Below, piece by piece: positions 8,507 to 17,621 of a stretch of DNA of 64,000 nucleotides. The translations under genes and the position numbers were made by a program. Each line of letters opens with the position of its first letter. The first letter of the stretch is position 1. The notes under the pieces were generated by a model. The model saw only the letters and a program-made list of their open reading frames with translations. It was not told where the DNA came from and searched no databases. The DNA is taken from contig DLGD01000019.1 in NCBI GenBank assembly GCA_002482505.1, forward strand, positions 1-64,000, given 5' to 3'. The DNA is from Christensenella sp. UBA7703. GTDB lineage: Bacteria > Bacillota > Clostridia > Christensenellales > CAG-138.

Positions 8507-8890
8507 ATGATGTATCGTTATTTTCCCGGAAGGATGATGTTTGGCGGGCATCTGTTTGGCATGCTGCTTGCGGTGCTATTCGTGGTCGGCATCGTTCTGC
8601 TCATCGTCGTTCTCGCCAGCCGCAAGAACAAAACCCCCGCAGCCCACGCGGCGCAGGGCGCGGCAACGCCAGCAATACCTGATCGCTTTTTGACCATTCT
8701 CAACGAACAGAAAGCCGCCTCCGGCATGGGCGCGCAGGAGTTTGAAGAGCGCAGGCTCGTCCTCGAAGGCGGGCGCGCGGACAACCACGCAAACGCGGAA
8801 ATCGTCTCCCTCAAGGAGCGCTATGCGCGCGGCGAACTGACCACAAGCGCCTATATCGAGGCCAGAAACAAGCTGCTTGGCATCGGTTGA
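8507..8890 (+). CDS. SHOCT domain protein, membrane-anchored
   Basis: 127 residues from the ATG at 8507 (AAAGGA 9 nt upstream; a second ATG follows directly). One membrane segment at about residues 13-36 is followed by a linker and a C-terminal SHOCT motif (SLKERYARGELTTSAYIEAR), the short domain found at the ends of many bacterial membrane proteins. Function is unknown. The next gene does not overlap, so it may be monocistronic, with a strong hairpin downstream. Confidence 0.75.
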   Translation: MMYRYFPGRMMFGGHLFGMLLAVLFVVGIVLLIVVLASRKNKTPAAHAAQGAATPAIPDRFLTILNEQKAASGMGAQEFEERRLVLEGGRADNHANAEIVSLKERYARGELTTSAYIEARNKLLGIG

Positions 8891-8920
8891 TCCAAAAAGA
8901 GCGCAAAAGTAGCGCCTTTT

Positions 8921-8957
8921 GCGGGCGGGAACATACCCGCCCGCATTCCGTTTTGGG
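8921..8957 (+). terminator. Hairpin after the SHOCT gene
   Basis: Perfect 9-bp GC stem GCGGGCGGG / CCCGCCCGC with a 6-nt loop. The following T run is interrupted (ATTCCGTTTTGGG), so termination is likely but not certain. Confidence 0.6.
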
Positions 8958-9106
8958 TTGTTCGCGCGCATCGTACCACAAACAAGCAAAACAATTTTGC
9001 AAGATTGAAATAAATATCCGTCAATATATGGTGAAAACGATTGTTTCCGTACACGGTGCATGCTATATTGAAATCAGAGTTGAAAAGAAGCGGAGTGAAC
9101 GATGCT

Positions 9107-9457
9107 ATGCTGACCTACGGTGGCCGGGAAGCGACAGCTGCACAGCGCGCGGCGGTGATGGACTTTGTTTCCCATTTTTCTCAGCAGCCGGAAACGTTGC
9201 GTTTCCCTGAAGTAGCCGTGCTGGAAACCGACAGCTTTGGTCGCGTGCTGGTGTTTCTCCGCGTATTGCACGAGGATGGGCTTGAAGAACCGCTGCTGCT
9301 GGTCTTCAAACAGCTCTGCGAGGACGGCAGTTACCTTGCAGGGCCCAAGTCGATTTTGCGCGTACGCGCTGCTTCTTTCTACGCTGGAATCGAACACCAT
9401 AAAACGAGGAACAGCTGGGAGTGCCCGCCGGATGCAGAGCCGGACTTTGACGCCTAA
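9107..9457 (+). CDS. Hypothetical protein
   Basis: 116 residues if translated from the ATG at 9107 (GGAG 11 nt upstream); a TTG at 9041 is an in-frame alternative. It is soluble, with no signal peptide or membrane segment, and has a hydrophobic strand-like core (VAVLETDSFGRVLVFLRVL, EPLLLVFKQL). No family is recognised. Codon use looks like the neighbours, which supports it being real. It precedes the molybdenum hydroxylase operon by 170 bp. Confidence 0.5.
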   Translation: MLTYGGREATAAQRAAVMDFVSHFSQQPETLRFPEVAVLETDSFGRVLVFLRVLHEDGLEEPLLLVFKQLCEDGSYLAGPKSILRVRAASFYAGIEHHKTRNSWECPPDAEPDFDA

Positions 9458-9627
9458 AACGCAGGATTCGATTCGCAATCATGCAAAATTCATTATTCGA
9501 CGCATCGAATACCGATCTTGACAATTGACAAAAAAAGCATGATTCTAGAACAGTACCATTGTCAGCCCCCTTATTCGCCAAAGTTCATTGAAACAACCGT
9601 ATCCATTTCGCATTCGAGGTGCATAGG

Positions 9628-10248
9628 ATGAAAGCGGCAGGCTTGATCACCGTTGCCGGACAGTCGCTCAGAATGCATGCATTCAAGCCGCTTCTGCCGA
9701 TCAACGGGACACCGATGATTGCCCACACGGCGGGCGTGTTTTCGCAAGCCGGAATCACGGACCTGTTTGTTGTGATTGGGAAACGCGGTGAAGAGATCAT
9801 CTCCGCGCTTGAGGGTCTTCCCGCACAATTTCTCTGGAACAATGCGTTTGAAGAGACTCAGATGTTTGCCTCCTTCCAGATCGGGCTCAACGCAATTCAC
9901 CGCGCGGGTGCCTTTGACGCCGTGTTTCTGCTCCCCGGGGACATGCCCGCGGTTGAGCCGAACGTGCTCCATTCTCTTCAAAGCGAGATGGAGACCGGTG
10001 GTTGGGATGTTGTTTTCCCCAGCACGGGAAAACGCCGCCTGCACCCGCCGCTGATTCACAAACGACTCTTTGAGGCGTTGATCGCATATTCCGGCGAGGA
10101 CGGCCTGCGCGGCGCGTTTCGCTCGCTTGAGGCCAAGATCGGCTATGTCATCGCAGCGGACGCAGGCTGCCTGCTGGATGTGGATACACCGGAAGATTAC
10201 GCCCATGTGCAGCAATATATGAAAGAAAAACCGGAGGATGAAGTATGA
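9628..10248 (+). CDS. MobA/MocA-like nucleotidyltransferase
   Basis: 206 residues from the ATG at 9628 (GAGGTG upstream). It has an NTP-transferase fold: the N-terminal nucleotide loop reads LITVAGQSLRM, where the family usually has LAAGxSxRM, then KPLLPINGTPMI and LLPGDMP (metal-binding Asp). C-terminal VDTPEDY is typical of the MocA/MobA group, which attaches CMP or GMP to molybdopterin. The changed nucleotide loop may reduce activity. It overlaps the next nucleotidyltransferase by 4 nt (ATGA) and precedes the molybdenum hydroxylase genes, supporting a role in making the dinucleotide form of their cofactor. Confidence 0.8.
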   Translation: MKAAGLITVAGQSLRMHAFKPLLPINGTPMIAHTAGVFSQAGITDLFVVIGKRGEEIISALEGLPAQFLWNNAFEETQMFASFQIGLNAIHRAGAFDAVFLLPGDMPAVEPNVLHSLQSEMETGGWDVVFPSTGKRRLHPPLIHKRLFEALIAYSGEDGLRGAFRSLEAKIGYVIAADAGCLLDVDTPEDYAHVQQYMKEKPEDEV

Positions 10249-11159
10249 GCACGACAGCTGTCATCCTCGCCGCAGGCGAACCGCGACAGATGAACCACTT
10301 CCAACCGATGCTTAAGCTCAACGGAAAGAGTGTCATCCGCCGCCAGATCGAGGTGTTTCGCGCGGCAGGGGTAGTGGATATTCTCATCGTCACAGGCTAT
10401 CACGCAGGCATGCTGGAGCGGCACCTCGCAGGCGAAACCGTACGCTTTGTGAAAAACGAAGCGTTTGCCAGCACCGATATGATGGCATCCGTCCAGTGCG
10501 CGCTAAGCGCGCTCACGCAGGAATGCGATCGTGTGCTGATTACTCCGGGAGATGTACCCTATCTCAACGCGGAAACCATCCGGCAGTTGCTGCACTCCAA
10601 CAAGCCCGTCGCGATTCCCAGTTTTCGCGGCAGCGCAGGACACCCCGCGATGATCCGCAAGAGTTGCTTTCCCGCACTGTTAAGCTACGCGGGCGAGCGC
10701 GGATTGCGCGGCGCTCTCGCGCAATGGAAGCGGGAGACCGAGTTTGTGCCGACCGATGAAAACGGCATGCTCATCGACATCAATACCGAGCTGGACTATC
10801 AGCGCGAACAGCGCGAGCAAACGCGGGTTTCCCCCGTGCTCACGGCGGCGCTGACCATCGCTCTTGGCGAAACCGGTATCGATGAGCGCGGCATCCGCCT
10901 GCTGGAATGCATCGAGCAGGAGCAGTCCCTCCAACGGGGTGCTGCACGCGCAGAGGCTTCCTATAGCAACGCATGGCTGACGCTAAACCGCATGGAAGAG
11001 GCGCTCGGCTGCCGACTGGTAGAGCGCAAGCTTGGCGGCGCAACCGGCGGCGGAAGCAGCCTGACACAGGACGGTTTGCAATGGGTGGCGCGCTATCGCC
11101 GCCTGGAGCAACAGCTCAATGAAGCCCTTTTAGAGATTCAACACAAGGAATTCGATTAA
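10245..11159 (+). CDS. MocA-like nucleotidyltransferase fused to ModE-type DNA-binding domain
   Basis: 304 residues. Residues 1-195 are an NTP transferase with a normal loop (VILAAGEPRQM), LITPGDVPY and INTELDY. Residues 215-300 form a winged-helix domain like the N terminus of ModE and LysR-type regulators (ARAEASYSNAWLTLNRMEEA, LTQDGLQW). The fusion suggests an enzyme that finishes the molybdenum cofactor and also senses or regulates molybdenum supply. It overlaps the preceding nucleotidyltransferase by 4 nt. A gap of 231 bp separates it from the hydroxylase subunits, so it may bind its own promoter or the one ahead of 11391. Confidence 0.82.
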   Translation: MSTTAVILAAGEPRQMNHFQPMLKLNGKSVIRRQIEVFRAAGVVDILIVTGYHAGMLERHLAGETVRFVKNEAFASTDMMASVQCALSALTQECDRVLITPGDVPYLNAETIRQLLHSNKPVAIPSFRGSAGHPAMIRKSCFPALLSYAGERGLRGALAQWKRETEFVPTDENGMLIDINTELDYQREQREQTRVSPVLTAALTIALGETGIDERGIRLLECIEQEQSLQRGAARAEASYSNAWLTLNRMEEALGCRLVERKLGGATGGGSSLTQDGLQWVARYRRLEQQLNEALLEIQHKEFD

Positions 11160-11390
11160 ACAGATCCGATTACATTTTTACACCGGATAAACAGCCCTTC
11201 ACGCGCAGTTTTTCTGAGCCAAGCTCTGTTTCCTCTTCTCTACTAACGAATCACGACTCAATATCCCATACGCTTTGTTTCTTCTTCACTTTTTTCACAA
11301 ACGACGGAACATCTAAAAATAAATACTCCACTTGGCTATTCCCCCGCAGGGGTTATTCATACTTCATCAGAAATGAGAGGAGAACCGTTC

Positions 11391-12224
11391 TTGAGAGATT
11401 TTGTGTATCTTGCTCCTGAAACACTGGAGGAAGCCGCCGCGCTCAAGCTCGAGCACGACGACAAGGCGATCTTTATGGCGGGAGCAACGGATGTCATCAT
11501 CCGTCTGCGCGACCACCTGATCGCGCCGGACTACGTGATCGACCTAAAGAACATACCCGACATCGACGGCATCACGTTCTCCGAGGAAAACGGCCTGCAC
11601 ATCGGCGCACTTGCGACCATGACGCAGATTGCAACAAATGAACATGTGCTGCGGCATTATCCCTATCTTGCCGAGGCCGCGGCATATGTCGGCGGGCGGC
11701 AGATTCGTAACCGCGCAACCTGCGTTGGCAACATCGTCAACGCATCCCCGCTGGCGGACACGGCGACCCCGCTGTATTGCCACGACGCCGTGGTTGAAAT
11801 CTTCGGCCTGCCCGGGGCGCGTGAAATTCCGATTCAGGAGTTCATCCTGTTTGTGCGAAAAGTCGCGCTCAAACCCGGCGAGCTCGTCACGGGTATTCGC
11901 GTGCCGTATCTGCCGGGCGCAAAAGGCGTGTTCCGCAAGGTTGCCCGCAGGAACGAAGTGGATCTTTCCACCGTCTGCGGCACGCTCATCCGCACGGGTG
12001 ATGGCTTCCGCATCGCGATGGGTTCCGTTGCGCCCACGCCGCTTCGCCTGCCGAAGACGGAAGCGCTGCTCAGCGGCAAACCGCTCACCGATGCGCTGAT
12101 TGCCGAGGCGGCGGCGCTTGCCGCAACAGAAGTCAGCCCCATCGACGACGTGCGAGCCGACCGGCAATACCGGTTGGATATCGTCTCGTACCTCGTACGC
12201 GACGGGCTCGCGAAACTGCGCTGA
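11391..12224 (+). CDS. Molybdenum hydroxylase FAD-binding (medium) subunit
   Basis: 277 residues from TTG at 11391, chosen because GAGAGGAG lies 9 nt upstream and the protein then starts with the family pattern RDFVYLAPETLEEA; the ATG at 11373 has no ribosome site. FAD-binding motifs AGATDVI and GNIVNASPLADTATPL identify the CoxM/XdhB family. The subunit passes electrons from the 2Fe-2S protein to FAD and then to an acceptor. It is first of three genes FAD-FeS-Mo, spaced 12 nt and then overlapping 4 nt. Just upstream is a CCCC-CGCA-GGGG mini-hairpin of unknown meaning. Confidence 0.92.
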   Translation: MRDFVYLAPETLEEAAALKLEHDDKAIFMAGATDVIIRLRDHLIAPDYVIDLKNIPDIDGITFSEENGLHIGALATMTQIATNEHVLRHYPYLAEAAAYVGGRQIRNRATCVGNIVNASPLADTATPLYCHDAVVEIFGLPGAREIPIQEFILFVRKVALKPGELVTGIRVPYLPGAKGVFRKVARRNEVDLSTVCGTLIRTGDGFRIAMGSVAPTPLRLPKTEALLSGKPLTDALIAEAAALAATEVSPIDDVRADRQYRLDIVSYLVRDGLAKLR

Positions 12225-12236
12225 GGAGGAACCATT

Positions 12237-12713
12237 ATGGAATATTGCGTAAAATTCTGCGTCAACGACGAGCCGGTGGAACTCACGGTTTCCGGCAGCG
12301 AGACGCTGCTCCATGTCCTGCGCGAAAAGCTCGGTTTCACGGGCACCAAAGAAGGCTGCGGCGCGGGCGAATGCGGCGCATGCACGATCATCATGGACGG
12401 GCAAGCTGTCAACGCATGCCTCGTTCTCGCGCCCGAAGCCAACGGAAAAGTCATCACAACCGTGGAAGGGCTTGCGTGCGGAGAAGCGCTCAGCCCGCTG
12501 CAGGAGTCGTTTATCGACCACGCAGCGCTGCAATGCGGCTTCTGCACTCCTGGCATGCTGATGAGCGCCGAGGCGATGCTCCGCGAAAACCCGCGCCCCA
12601 CGCGCGAAGAGATCAACCGCAACATGTCCGGCAATCTTTGCCGGTGCACGGGATATAAGAAAATCGTCGAAGCCATTGAGGACGTGATTGCAAAGGGGGT
12701 TTACGAAAAATGA
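12237..12713 (+). CDS. Molybdenum hydroxylase 2Fe-2S (small) subunit
   Basis: 158 residues with the two 2Fe-2S sites of the xanthine oxidase family: plant-ferredoxin-type C41, C46, C49, C61 (CGAGECGAC) and helical C100, C103, C135, C137 (CGFC, CRC). It carries electrons from the molybdenum site to FAD. It has a strong GAGGAGG ribosome site, and its last codons overlap the Mo-subunit start (ATGA), indicating coupled translation in a 1:1 complex. Confidence 0.95.
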   Translation: MEYCVKFCVNDEPVELTVSGSETLLHVLREKLGFTGTKEGCGAGECGACTIIMDGQAVNACLVLAPEANGKVITTVEGLACGEALSPLQESFIDHAALQCGFCTPGMLMSAEAMLRENPRPTREEINRNMSGNLCRCTGYKKIVEAIEDVIAKGVYEK

Positions 12714-15085
12714 ACGTCGTAGAACAGTCGAAAGAACGCCTGGACGCAATCAATCCGGAGACAACTGTCATCGGTCAATCCGTCGAACGTCTGGATGCGA
12801 TTAAAAAAGTAACCGGAACCGCCGTATTCGCGGACGATATCCAGTTTTCGCGTCCGCTGTATGCACAGGTGGTGCGCTCCCCGCACGCCCACGCAAACAT
12901 CCTCTCCATCGACCTCACCGCCGCGAAAGCACTCCCCGGCGTGCGCAGCGTCATCACCGGTGAATGCTACAAACGCCGCGCAGGGCTGTATCTGGAGGAT
13001 AAAAACTTCATCGCCGTCGGCAAAGCGCGTTATCGCGGAGAGCCGGTTGCGGCCGTTGCCGCGGATTCGCCCGAGCTTGCGCGCAGAGCCTGCGAGCTAG
13101 TCAAGGTAGAATATGAAGTGCTCCCCGCCGTGACGGACTCGCTGGAAGGCATGAAGCCGGACGCGCCGATCATTCACCCGGATCTCGGCTCCTATAAAGT
13201 GCTGCCGATCTTTTACCCGAAACCGGGCACCAACATCTCCCACCACTATGTCCTGAGAAAAGGCGACGCGGACAAAGCGTTTGCCGAGGCGGATCGCGTA
13301 TTCGACCACAGCTTTTACATTCCGCACGTGCAGCATGTGCCGATTGAGCCGCACGCCTGCACCGCGCAATACATGCCGGACGGCGATCTGACCATCTGGG
13401 CAGCGTGCCAAAGCCCGTTTGCCGTGCGCCGCGCGCTGGCGGAGACGTTTGATTTCCCGCTGAACAAGATCCGCGTCATCAGCAAGGCCGTCGGCGGCGG
13501 TTTTGGCTGCAAGGCAGGCACGACGCTCGAAGGCATCGTGATTCCGCTTGCGATGCTCAACCCCGGACGCCCGGTCAAGATGACCTACACGCGCGAGGAC
13601 GAGTTCCAGAACGCCTATGTGCGGCAGGGTCTGCACATCAACATCAAGACCGCCGTGCGAAACGACGGCAAGATCATCGGCTCCAAGAACGTGCTCGCCT
13701 GGGACGGCGGCGCGTATACGGAATATGGCGTCAATATCGTCAAAGCCGCGGGCTGGGGTTGCGTTGGCCCATATGACATCGAAAACATCGCGACCGACAG
13801 CTATTGCGTCTATACAAACCATCCCGTCGGCGGGCCGTATCGCGGATTTGGCATGTGCGAAATCCACTTTGGCATTGAGCAGAACATCGACATGATCGCG
13901 CACGAGATGGGGATTGACCCGTTTGAGATGCGCAAGCTCAACGGCATCCGCGTGGGCGGAAAGAGCGCAACGGGGCAAACCATCGAGGTCGCAGGCTATC
14001 AGGAGTGCCTCGACCGCGCGGCGAAGCTCATGGATCTGGATAAACCCAGCGCGCCTTCCGGCAGCCCGACGAAGCTCCGCGGCAAGGGCATCGCAGGCGG
14101 CTGGAAAGCCCCGTCAATGCCGACAGATGTTGCCTCCTCCGTGATCATCCGGATGAACGAAGACGGCACATTCATGCTGCTTGCTTCCTGCCAGGACATC
14201 GGGCAGGGTTCGGACACCATCATGGCGCAGATCGCTGCGGAAACGCTGACCGTGCCCGTCGAGAAGATCAGCGTGCGCACAGGCGACACCGACCACACGC
14301 CGTATGAATGGCAAACGGTCGCGTCGCGCTCCACCTATTGCGCAGGCAACGCGACCAAGCTGGCGGCGGAAGACCTCCGCAGCAAGATTCTGGAGCTCGC
14401 ACAGATCAAGATGGGTACATGGAAAAACGACCTGTATCTGGAAGGCGGCTTCGTCTGCCGCAAGTTCTATCCGGATCAAAAAGTCCCGCTCGCGGCGTTC
14501 GCGCTGGGGCTGACTCTGCCGGATCAGAGCGGCATTGGCGGGCCCATGATCGGCGTTGGTTCGTTTGTGGTGCCAAACAACATCGCAGCCGACAAGAAGA
14601 CCGGGCTTTCGCCCAAACCCGTCGCGTTCTGGAGCATGGGCGTCAACGGTGCGGAGGTTGAGGTGGACACCGAGACCGGCAAAGTCAAGGTGCTCAAGAT
14701 GGTCTCCGTCTTCGACGCAGGCAAGGTCATCAACCCCGCGATGTATGAAGGCCAAGCCGAGGGCGCGATGGTGCAGGCGATGGGTACCGCGCTGTATGAA
14801 GAGCTCAAGCTCAAAGACGGCCGCGTCATGAACCCAAGCTTTGTGGACTATAAGATCCCCGCGTTTGAGGACATGCCGGAGATGATCGTCGAGGCGATTG
14901 AAAATCCCGAACCCACGGGCCCCTACGGCGCGCGCGGCATCGGCGAAATCACGATGGTTCCGGGTGCACCGGCGATTGCCAACGCGGTTGCCAACGCCAT
15001 CGGCGTTCGCTTCCTGCGCATGCCGCTGACCCCCGACGTGGTGCTCAAGGCGCTCAGGGAAAAGAAGGCAGCGGAACAGAAGTAG
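12710..15085 (+). CDS. Molybdenum hydroxylase catalytic (large) subunit
   Basis: 791 residues, full length for the family. Visible motifs: KKVTGTAVFADDI (N-terminal a/b hammerhead), VGGGFGCKAG, PYRGFGMCE, QDIGQGSDT and GARGIGE with the presumed catalytic base Glu746. The VAYRCSFR signature of CO dehydrogenase is absent, so it belongs with xanthine/aldehyde/N-heterocycle hydroxylases. The substrate cannot be told from sequence. A role in hydroxylating a purine or N-heterocycle is an inference. The gene ends 30 bp before a strong terminator, so the operon ends here. Confidence 0.92.
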   Translation: MNVVEQSKERLDAINPETTVIGQSVERLDAIKKVTGTAVFADDIQFSRPLYAQVVRSPHAHANILSIDLTAAKALPGVRSVITGECYKRRAGLYLEDKNFIAVGKARYRGEPVAAVAADSPELARRACELVKVEYEVLPAVTDSLEGMKPDAPIIHPDLGSYKVLPIFYPKPGTNISHHYVLRKGDADKAFAEADRVFDHSFYIPHVQHVPIEPHACTAQYMPDGDLTIWAACQSPFAVRRALAETFDFPLNKIRVISKAVGGGFGCKAGTTLEGIVIPLAMLNPGRPVKMTYTREDEFQNAYVRQGLHINIKTAVRNDGKIIGSKNVLAWDGGAYTEYGVNIVKAAGWGCVGPYDIENIATDSYCVYTNHPVGGPYRGFGMCEIHFGIEQNIDMIAHEMGIDPFEMRKLNGIRVGGKSATGQTIEVAGYQECLDRAAKLMDLDKPSAPSGSPTKLRGKGIAGGWKAPSMPTDVASSVIIRMNEDGTFMLLASCQDIGQGSDTIMAQIAAETLTVPVEKISVRTGDTDHTPYEWQTVASRSTYCAGNATKLAAEDLRSKILELAQIKMGTWKNDLYLEGGFVCRKFYPDQKVPLAAFALGLTLPDQSGIGGPMIGVGSFVVPNNIAADKKTGLSPKPVAFWSMGVNGAEVEVDTETGKVKVLKMVSVFDAGKVINPAMYEGQAEGAMVQAMGTALYEELKLKDGRVMNPSFVDYKIPAFEDMPEMIVEAIENPEPTGPYGARGIGEITMVPGAPAIANAVANAIGVRFLRMPLTPDVVLKALREKKAAEQK

Positions 15086-15115
15086 TATGACAGCAAAGTA
15101 ATACAAATCGCATCA

Positions 15116-15152
15116 AACAGGCCGTTTGCAGCAGCAGGCGGCCTGTTTTTTA
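15116..15152 (+). terminator. Terminator of the molybdenum hydroxylase operon
   Basis: Stem AACAGGCCG / CGGCCTGTT with a 14-nt loop, followed by a T run. Confidence 0.88.
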
Positions 15153-15282
15153 CCATTTTACAATCCAAAACCCCGAAATTTTACATTTGTTTAACGGAAA
15201 TGAGATGACAGTCTAATTCTTTTCCTCTATGATAGACGAGAATTCGAGAAAAACGTCTCGGTTCGGAAGAAATGGAGAAGAC

Positions 15283-15972
15283 ATGAAATCTGCGTCCCAC
15301 CATGCCATGGGGCATCTGCTCTACGAAGCGTTGACCAATCAGGGCATCCTGCTCGATCAAGAACTCTTCGTCATGGGCAACCTCCTGCCGGACTACCTGC
15401 CGGAGCTGATCTTAAACCCGCACTTCACGCTGAAATGCCAGCGCGAGATCCATATATTCACCGAAGCGCTCGCGGGGCAACCCGTCTCCCGCGGGGAATC
15501 GCTCCCGCCGGAATATGCCCTGCGCCTCGGCATTCTTTGCCATTACCTCACGGACTACTTCACCTTTGCGCACACGCCGGAATTCCGCCTCGGGCTAAAG
15601 GAACACGGCAGCTATGAGCAGCGGCTCAACGACTATTTCCGCGCGCACTACACGCAGGAAGAATGCACGCTGCAATCCTTTGATTTCGACCGCTGCGAAA
15701 GCGCGCGGGACGTGGTCAAGGAAGTCTACCGCCTCAAGCGGGACTATCGCGCGGAGGGCTGCACCCTTGCGCGCGACGTGAAGCACGCGTTCTCCGCCTG
15801 CCTCGGCGCGATGACCCAGCTGATCGCGCTCTCGGAGGAGCGCGAGGAGCACGCGCACGCGCGTCGCCGCATCTCCTTCTTCACCGCCGAGCGGTACGCG
15901 TTTCGTGACGCGGTCTGCCGCAGAAAAATCACCCCGCGCAGAGCCTGGTGCCCCATCGCCGCCTGCGTCTAA
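15283..15972 (+). CDS. Zinc-dependent phospholipase C-like protein
   Basis: 229 residues from the ATG at 15283 (GGAG 5 nt upstream). The pattern of early histidines (SHHAMGH), PDYLPE and CHYLTDYFTFAHT matches the zinc-dependent phospholipase C / S1-P1 nuclease fold, where His and Asp hold zinc. No signal peptide is seen, so it is probably cytoplasmic; many such proteins in Clostridia have unknown substrates. It appears monocistronic, with a terminator directly after. Confidence 0.75.
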   Translation: MKSASHHAMGHLLYEALTNQGILLDQELFVMGNLLPDYLPELILNPHFTLKCQREIHIFTEALAGQPVSRGESLPPEYALRLGILCHYLTDYFTFAHTPEFRLGLKEHGSYEQRLNDYFRAHYTQEECTLQSFDFDRCESARDVVKEVYRLKRDYRAEGCTLARDVKHAFSACLGAMTQLIALSEEREEHAHARRRISFFTAERYAFRDAVCRRKITPRRAWCPIAACV

Positions 15973-16021
15973 CCCCAACCAATGCTCTCTCCTTCCGGCG
16001 CGATTGCGCCAGCCTCACATG

Positions 16022-16055
16022 CCGTCCTGCAAAGCCGCAGGACGGTTTATTCATT
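16022..16055 (+). terminator. Terminator after the PLC-like gene
   Basis: Perfect 9-bp stem CCGTCCTGC / GCAGGACGG with a 6-nt loop, then TTTATTCATTTT. Confidence 0.85.
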
Positions 16056-16093
16056 TTGTGCGAAACAAACCGCCCAAATCCGCACCGTTGTCG

Positions 16094-16125
16094 TGAATAT
16101 TATGCATATTATTGTATAATATTCA
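16094..16125 (+). promoter_or_regulatory. 32-bp palindrome and -10 box ahead of the arginine operon
   Basis: Arms TGAATATTATGCA (16094-16106) and TGTATAATATTCA (16113-16125) pair at 12 of 13 positions around a 6-nt centre. Half-sites TGAATA/TATTCA are typical of ArgR (ARG box) operators. The right arm contains a perfect -10 TATAAT (16115-16120), so a bound repressor would block RNA polymerase. No ArgR gene lies in the window. Confidence 0.6.
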
Positions 16126-16246
16126 AACGCCGTATGTGTCTACATCGATTTTATCAAATATTCCCTCACTTTATCAAAAATGCCTCTTGACTATTTATGC
16201 TTTTTTTATTAATATATATGCAATTAACCAATTGGAGGCAAGTACC

Positions 16247-17494
16247 ATGTCGAACATCAAAAAAATCGTTTTAGCCTATTCCGGTGGGCTGGATACATCC
16301 GTCATCATCCCGTGGCTCAAGGAAAACTACCCCGGCTGCGAAGTCATCGCCGTCGCGGGCGACGTTGGCCAGGGCATGGGCGAGCTGGACGGTCTCGAGG
16401 AAAAAGCCCTCAAGACGGGAGCCAGCAAGCTCTATGTCGAAGACCTCACCACCGAGTTTGTGGACGATTTCATCGTGCCGACGCTGAAAGCCGGCGCAAT
16501 CTACGAAGAATATCTCCTCGGTACCTCGTTTGCCCGCCCCGTGATTGCCCAGCGCATCGCCGAGATCGCCCTCAAGGAAGGCGCGGACGCGATTGCCCAC
16601 GGCTGCACCGGCAAGGGCAATGATCAGGTTCGCTTCGAGCTTGCCATCAAGCACTTTGCGCCGAACATGAAAATCATCGCCCCGTGGCGCGAATGGGAGC
16701 TCAAGAGCCGCGAGGACGAGATCAACTACGCCGAGGCGCACAACATCCCGCTCAAGATCAGCCGCGAGACGAACTATTCCAAGGACAAGAACCTCTGGCA
16801 TCTCTCGCACGAGGGTCTGGATCTGGAAGACCCGGCGAACGAGCCGCTCTATCAAAAGGAAGGCTTCCTCGAGATGGGCGTTTGCCCCGAGCTCGCGCCG
16901 GACAAACCCACCTATGTGACCATCGGGTTTGACAAAGGCGTTCCCGTCTCACTCGACGGCAAGAAGATGAGCACGAAGAGCATCATCTTAGCCCTCAACG
17001 AAGTCGGCGGTGCAAACGGCATCGGCCTTCTGGACATCGTGGAAAACCGTCTCGTCGGCATCAAATGCCGCGGCGTCTACGAAACCCCCGGCGGTACGAT
17101 CCTCTATAAAGCGCACGAAGCGCTGGAGACCATCACGCTGGATAAACTCACCGCACACAAGAAGCAAGAGCTCGCGATCACGTATGCCGAGCTGGTCTAT
17201 AACGGTCTCTGGTTCTCCCCGCTGCGCGAGGCGCTGGCCGCGTTTGTGGACAAAACGCAGGAGAATGTCACGGGTACCGTGAAACTCAAGCTCTACAAGG
17301 GCAACATCATCAAGGCGGCAATCGAGAGCCCCTACAGCCTCTATTCGGAAGCCATCGCCACCTTCGGCGAGAGCGACTACAACCAGAAGGACGCGGAAGG
17401 GTTCATCAACCTCTACGGCCTGCCCACCAAGGTGAACGCCATGGTGCAGGCAAAAAATAAAAAGAAATCGATCTTGTCCGACCTGTTTAAATAA
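16247..17494 (+). CDS. argG: Argininosuccinate synthase
   Basis: 415 residues from the ATG at 16247 (TTGGAGG upstream; the reading frame is open further upstream without a start that fits). It joins citrulline and aspartate using ATP. The ATP-pyrophosphatase P-loop AYSGGLDTS (10-18) and the HGCTGKGNDQVRFE block are intact. First gene of the arginine operon, 120 bp after the palindromic operator. Confidence 0.97.
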   Translation: MSNIKKIVLAYSGGLDTSVIIPWLKENYPGCEVIAVAGDVGQGMGELDGLEEKALKTGASKLYVEDLTTEFVDDFIVPTLKAGAIYEEYLLGTSFARPVIAQRIAEIALKEGADAIAHGCTGKGNDQVRFELAIKHFAPNMKIIAPWREWELKSREDEINYAEAHNIPLKISRETNYSKDKNLWHLSHEGLDLEDPANEPLYQKEGFLEMGVCPELAPDKPTYVTIGFDKGVPVSLDGKKMSTKSIILALNEVGGANGIGLLDIVENRLVGIKCRGVYETPGGTILYKAHEALETITLDKLTAHKKQELAITYAELVYNGLWFSPLREALAAFVDKTQENVTGTVKLKLYKGNIIKAAIESPYSLYSEAIATFGESDYNQKDAEGFINLYGLPTKVNAMVQAKNKKKSILSDLFK

Positions 17495-17535
17495 AGCAGG
17501 CGACAGATCGTCAAGCAACAACCGAGCAACGCGAA

Positions 17536-17591
17536 GCGCCCGCCTCCGGCGGGCGCTCGTTCCAAAAGGCGCTTCCCGTAAAAAACGGGAA
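17536..17591 (+). other. Two hairpins in the argG-argH gap
   Basis: Hairpin 1 is a perfect 9-bp stem GCGCCCGCC / GGCGGGCGC with a 3-nt loop (17536-17556). Hairpin 2 is TTCCCGT / ACGGGAA around five A residues (17573-17591). No T run follows either, so they are more likely RNA-processing, stabilising or polarity elements than terminators. Confidence 0.6.
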
Positions 17592-17621
17592 TGCAAACGA
17601 CAGATACGAGGGTGAGCAGAC

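Noticed and set aside
11160..11390. Possible molybdenum-cofactor riboswitch ahead of the hydroxylase operon
   Set aside because: Only a 4-bp mini-hairpin is visible; the region lacks the size and helices of that riboswitch.
11544..12749. A 401-codon minus-strand open frame across the molybdenum hydroxylase subunits
   Set aside because: Shadow of three well-identified overlapping genes; composition is Arg/Ala/His-rich with no motif.
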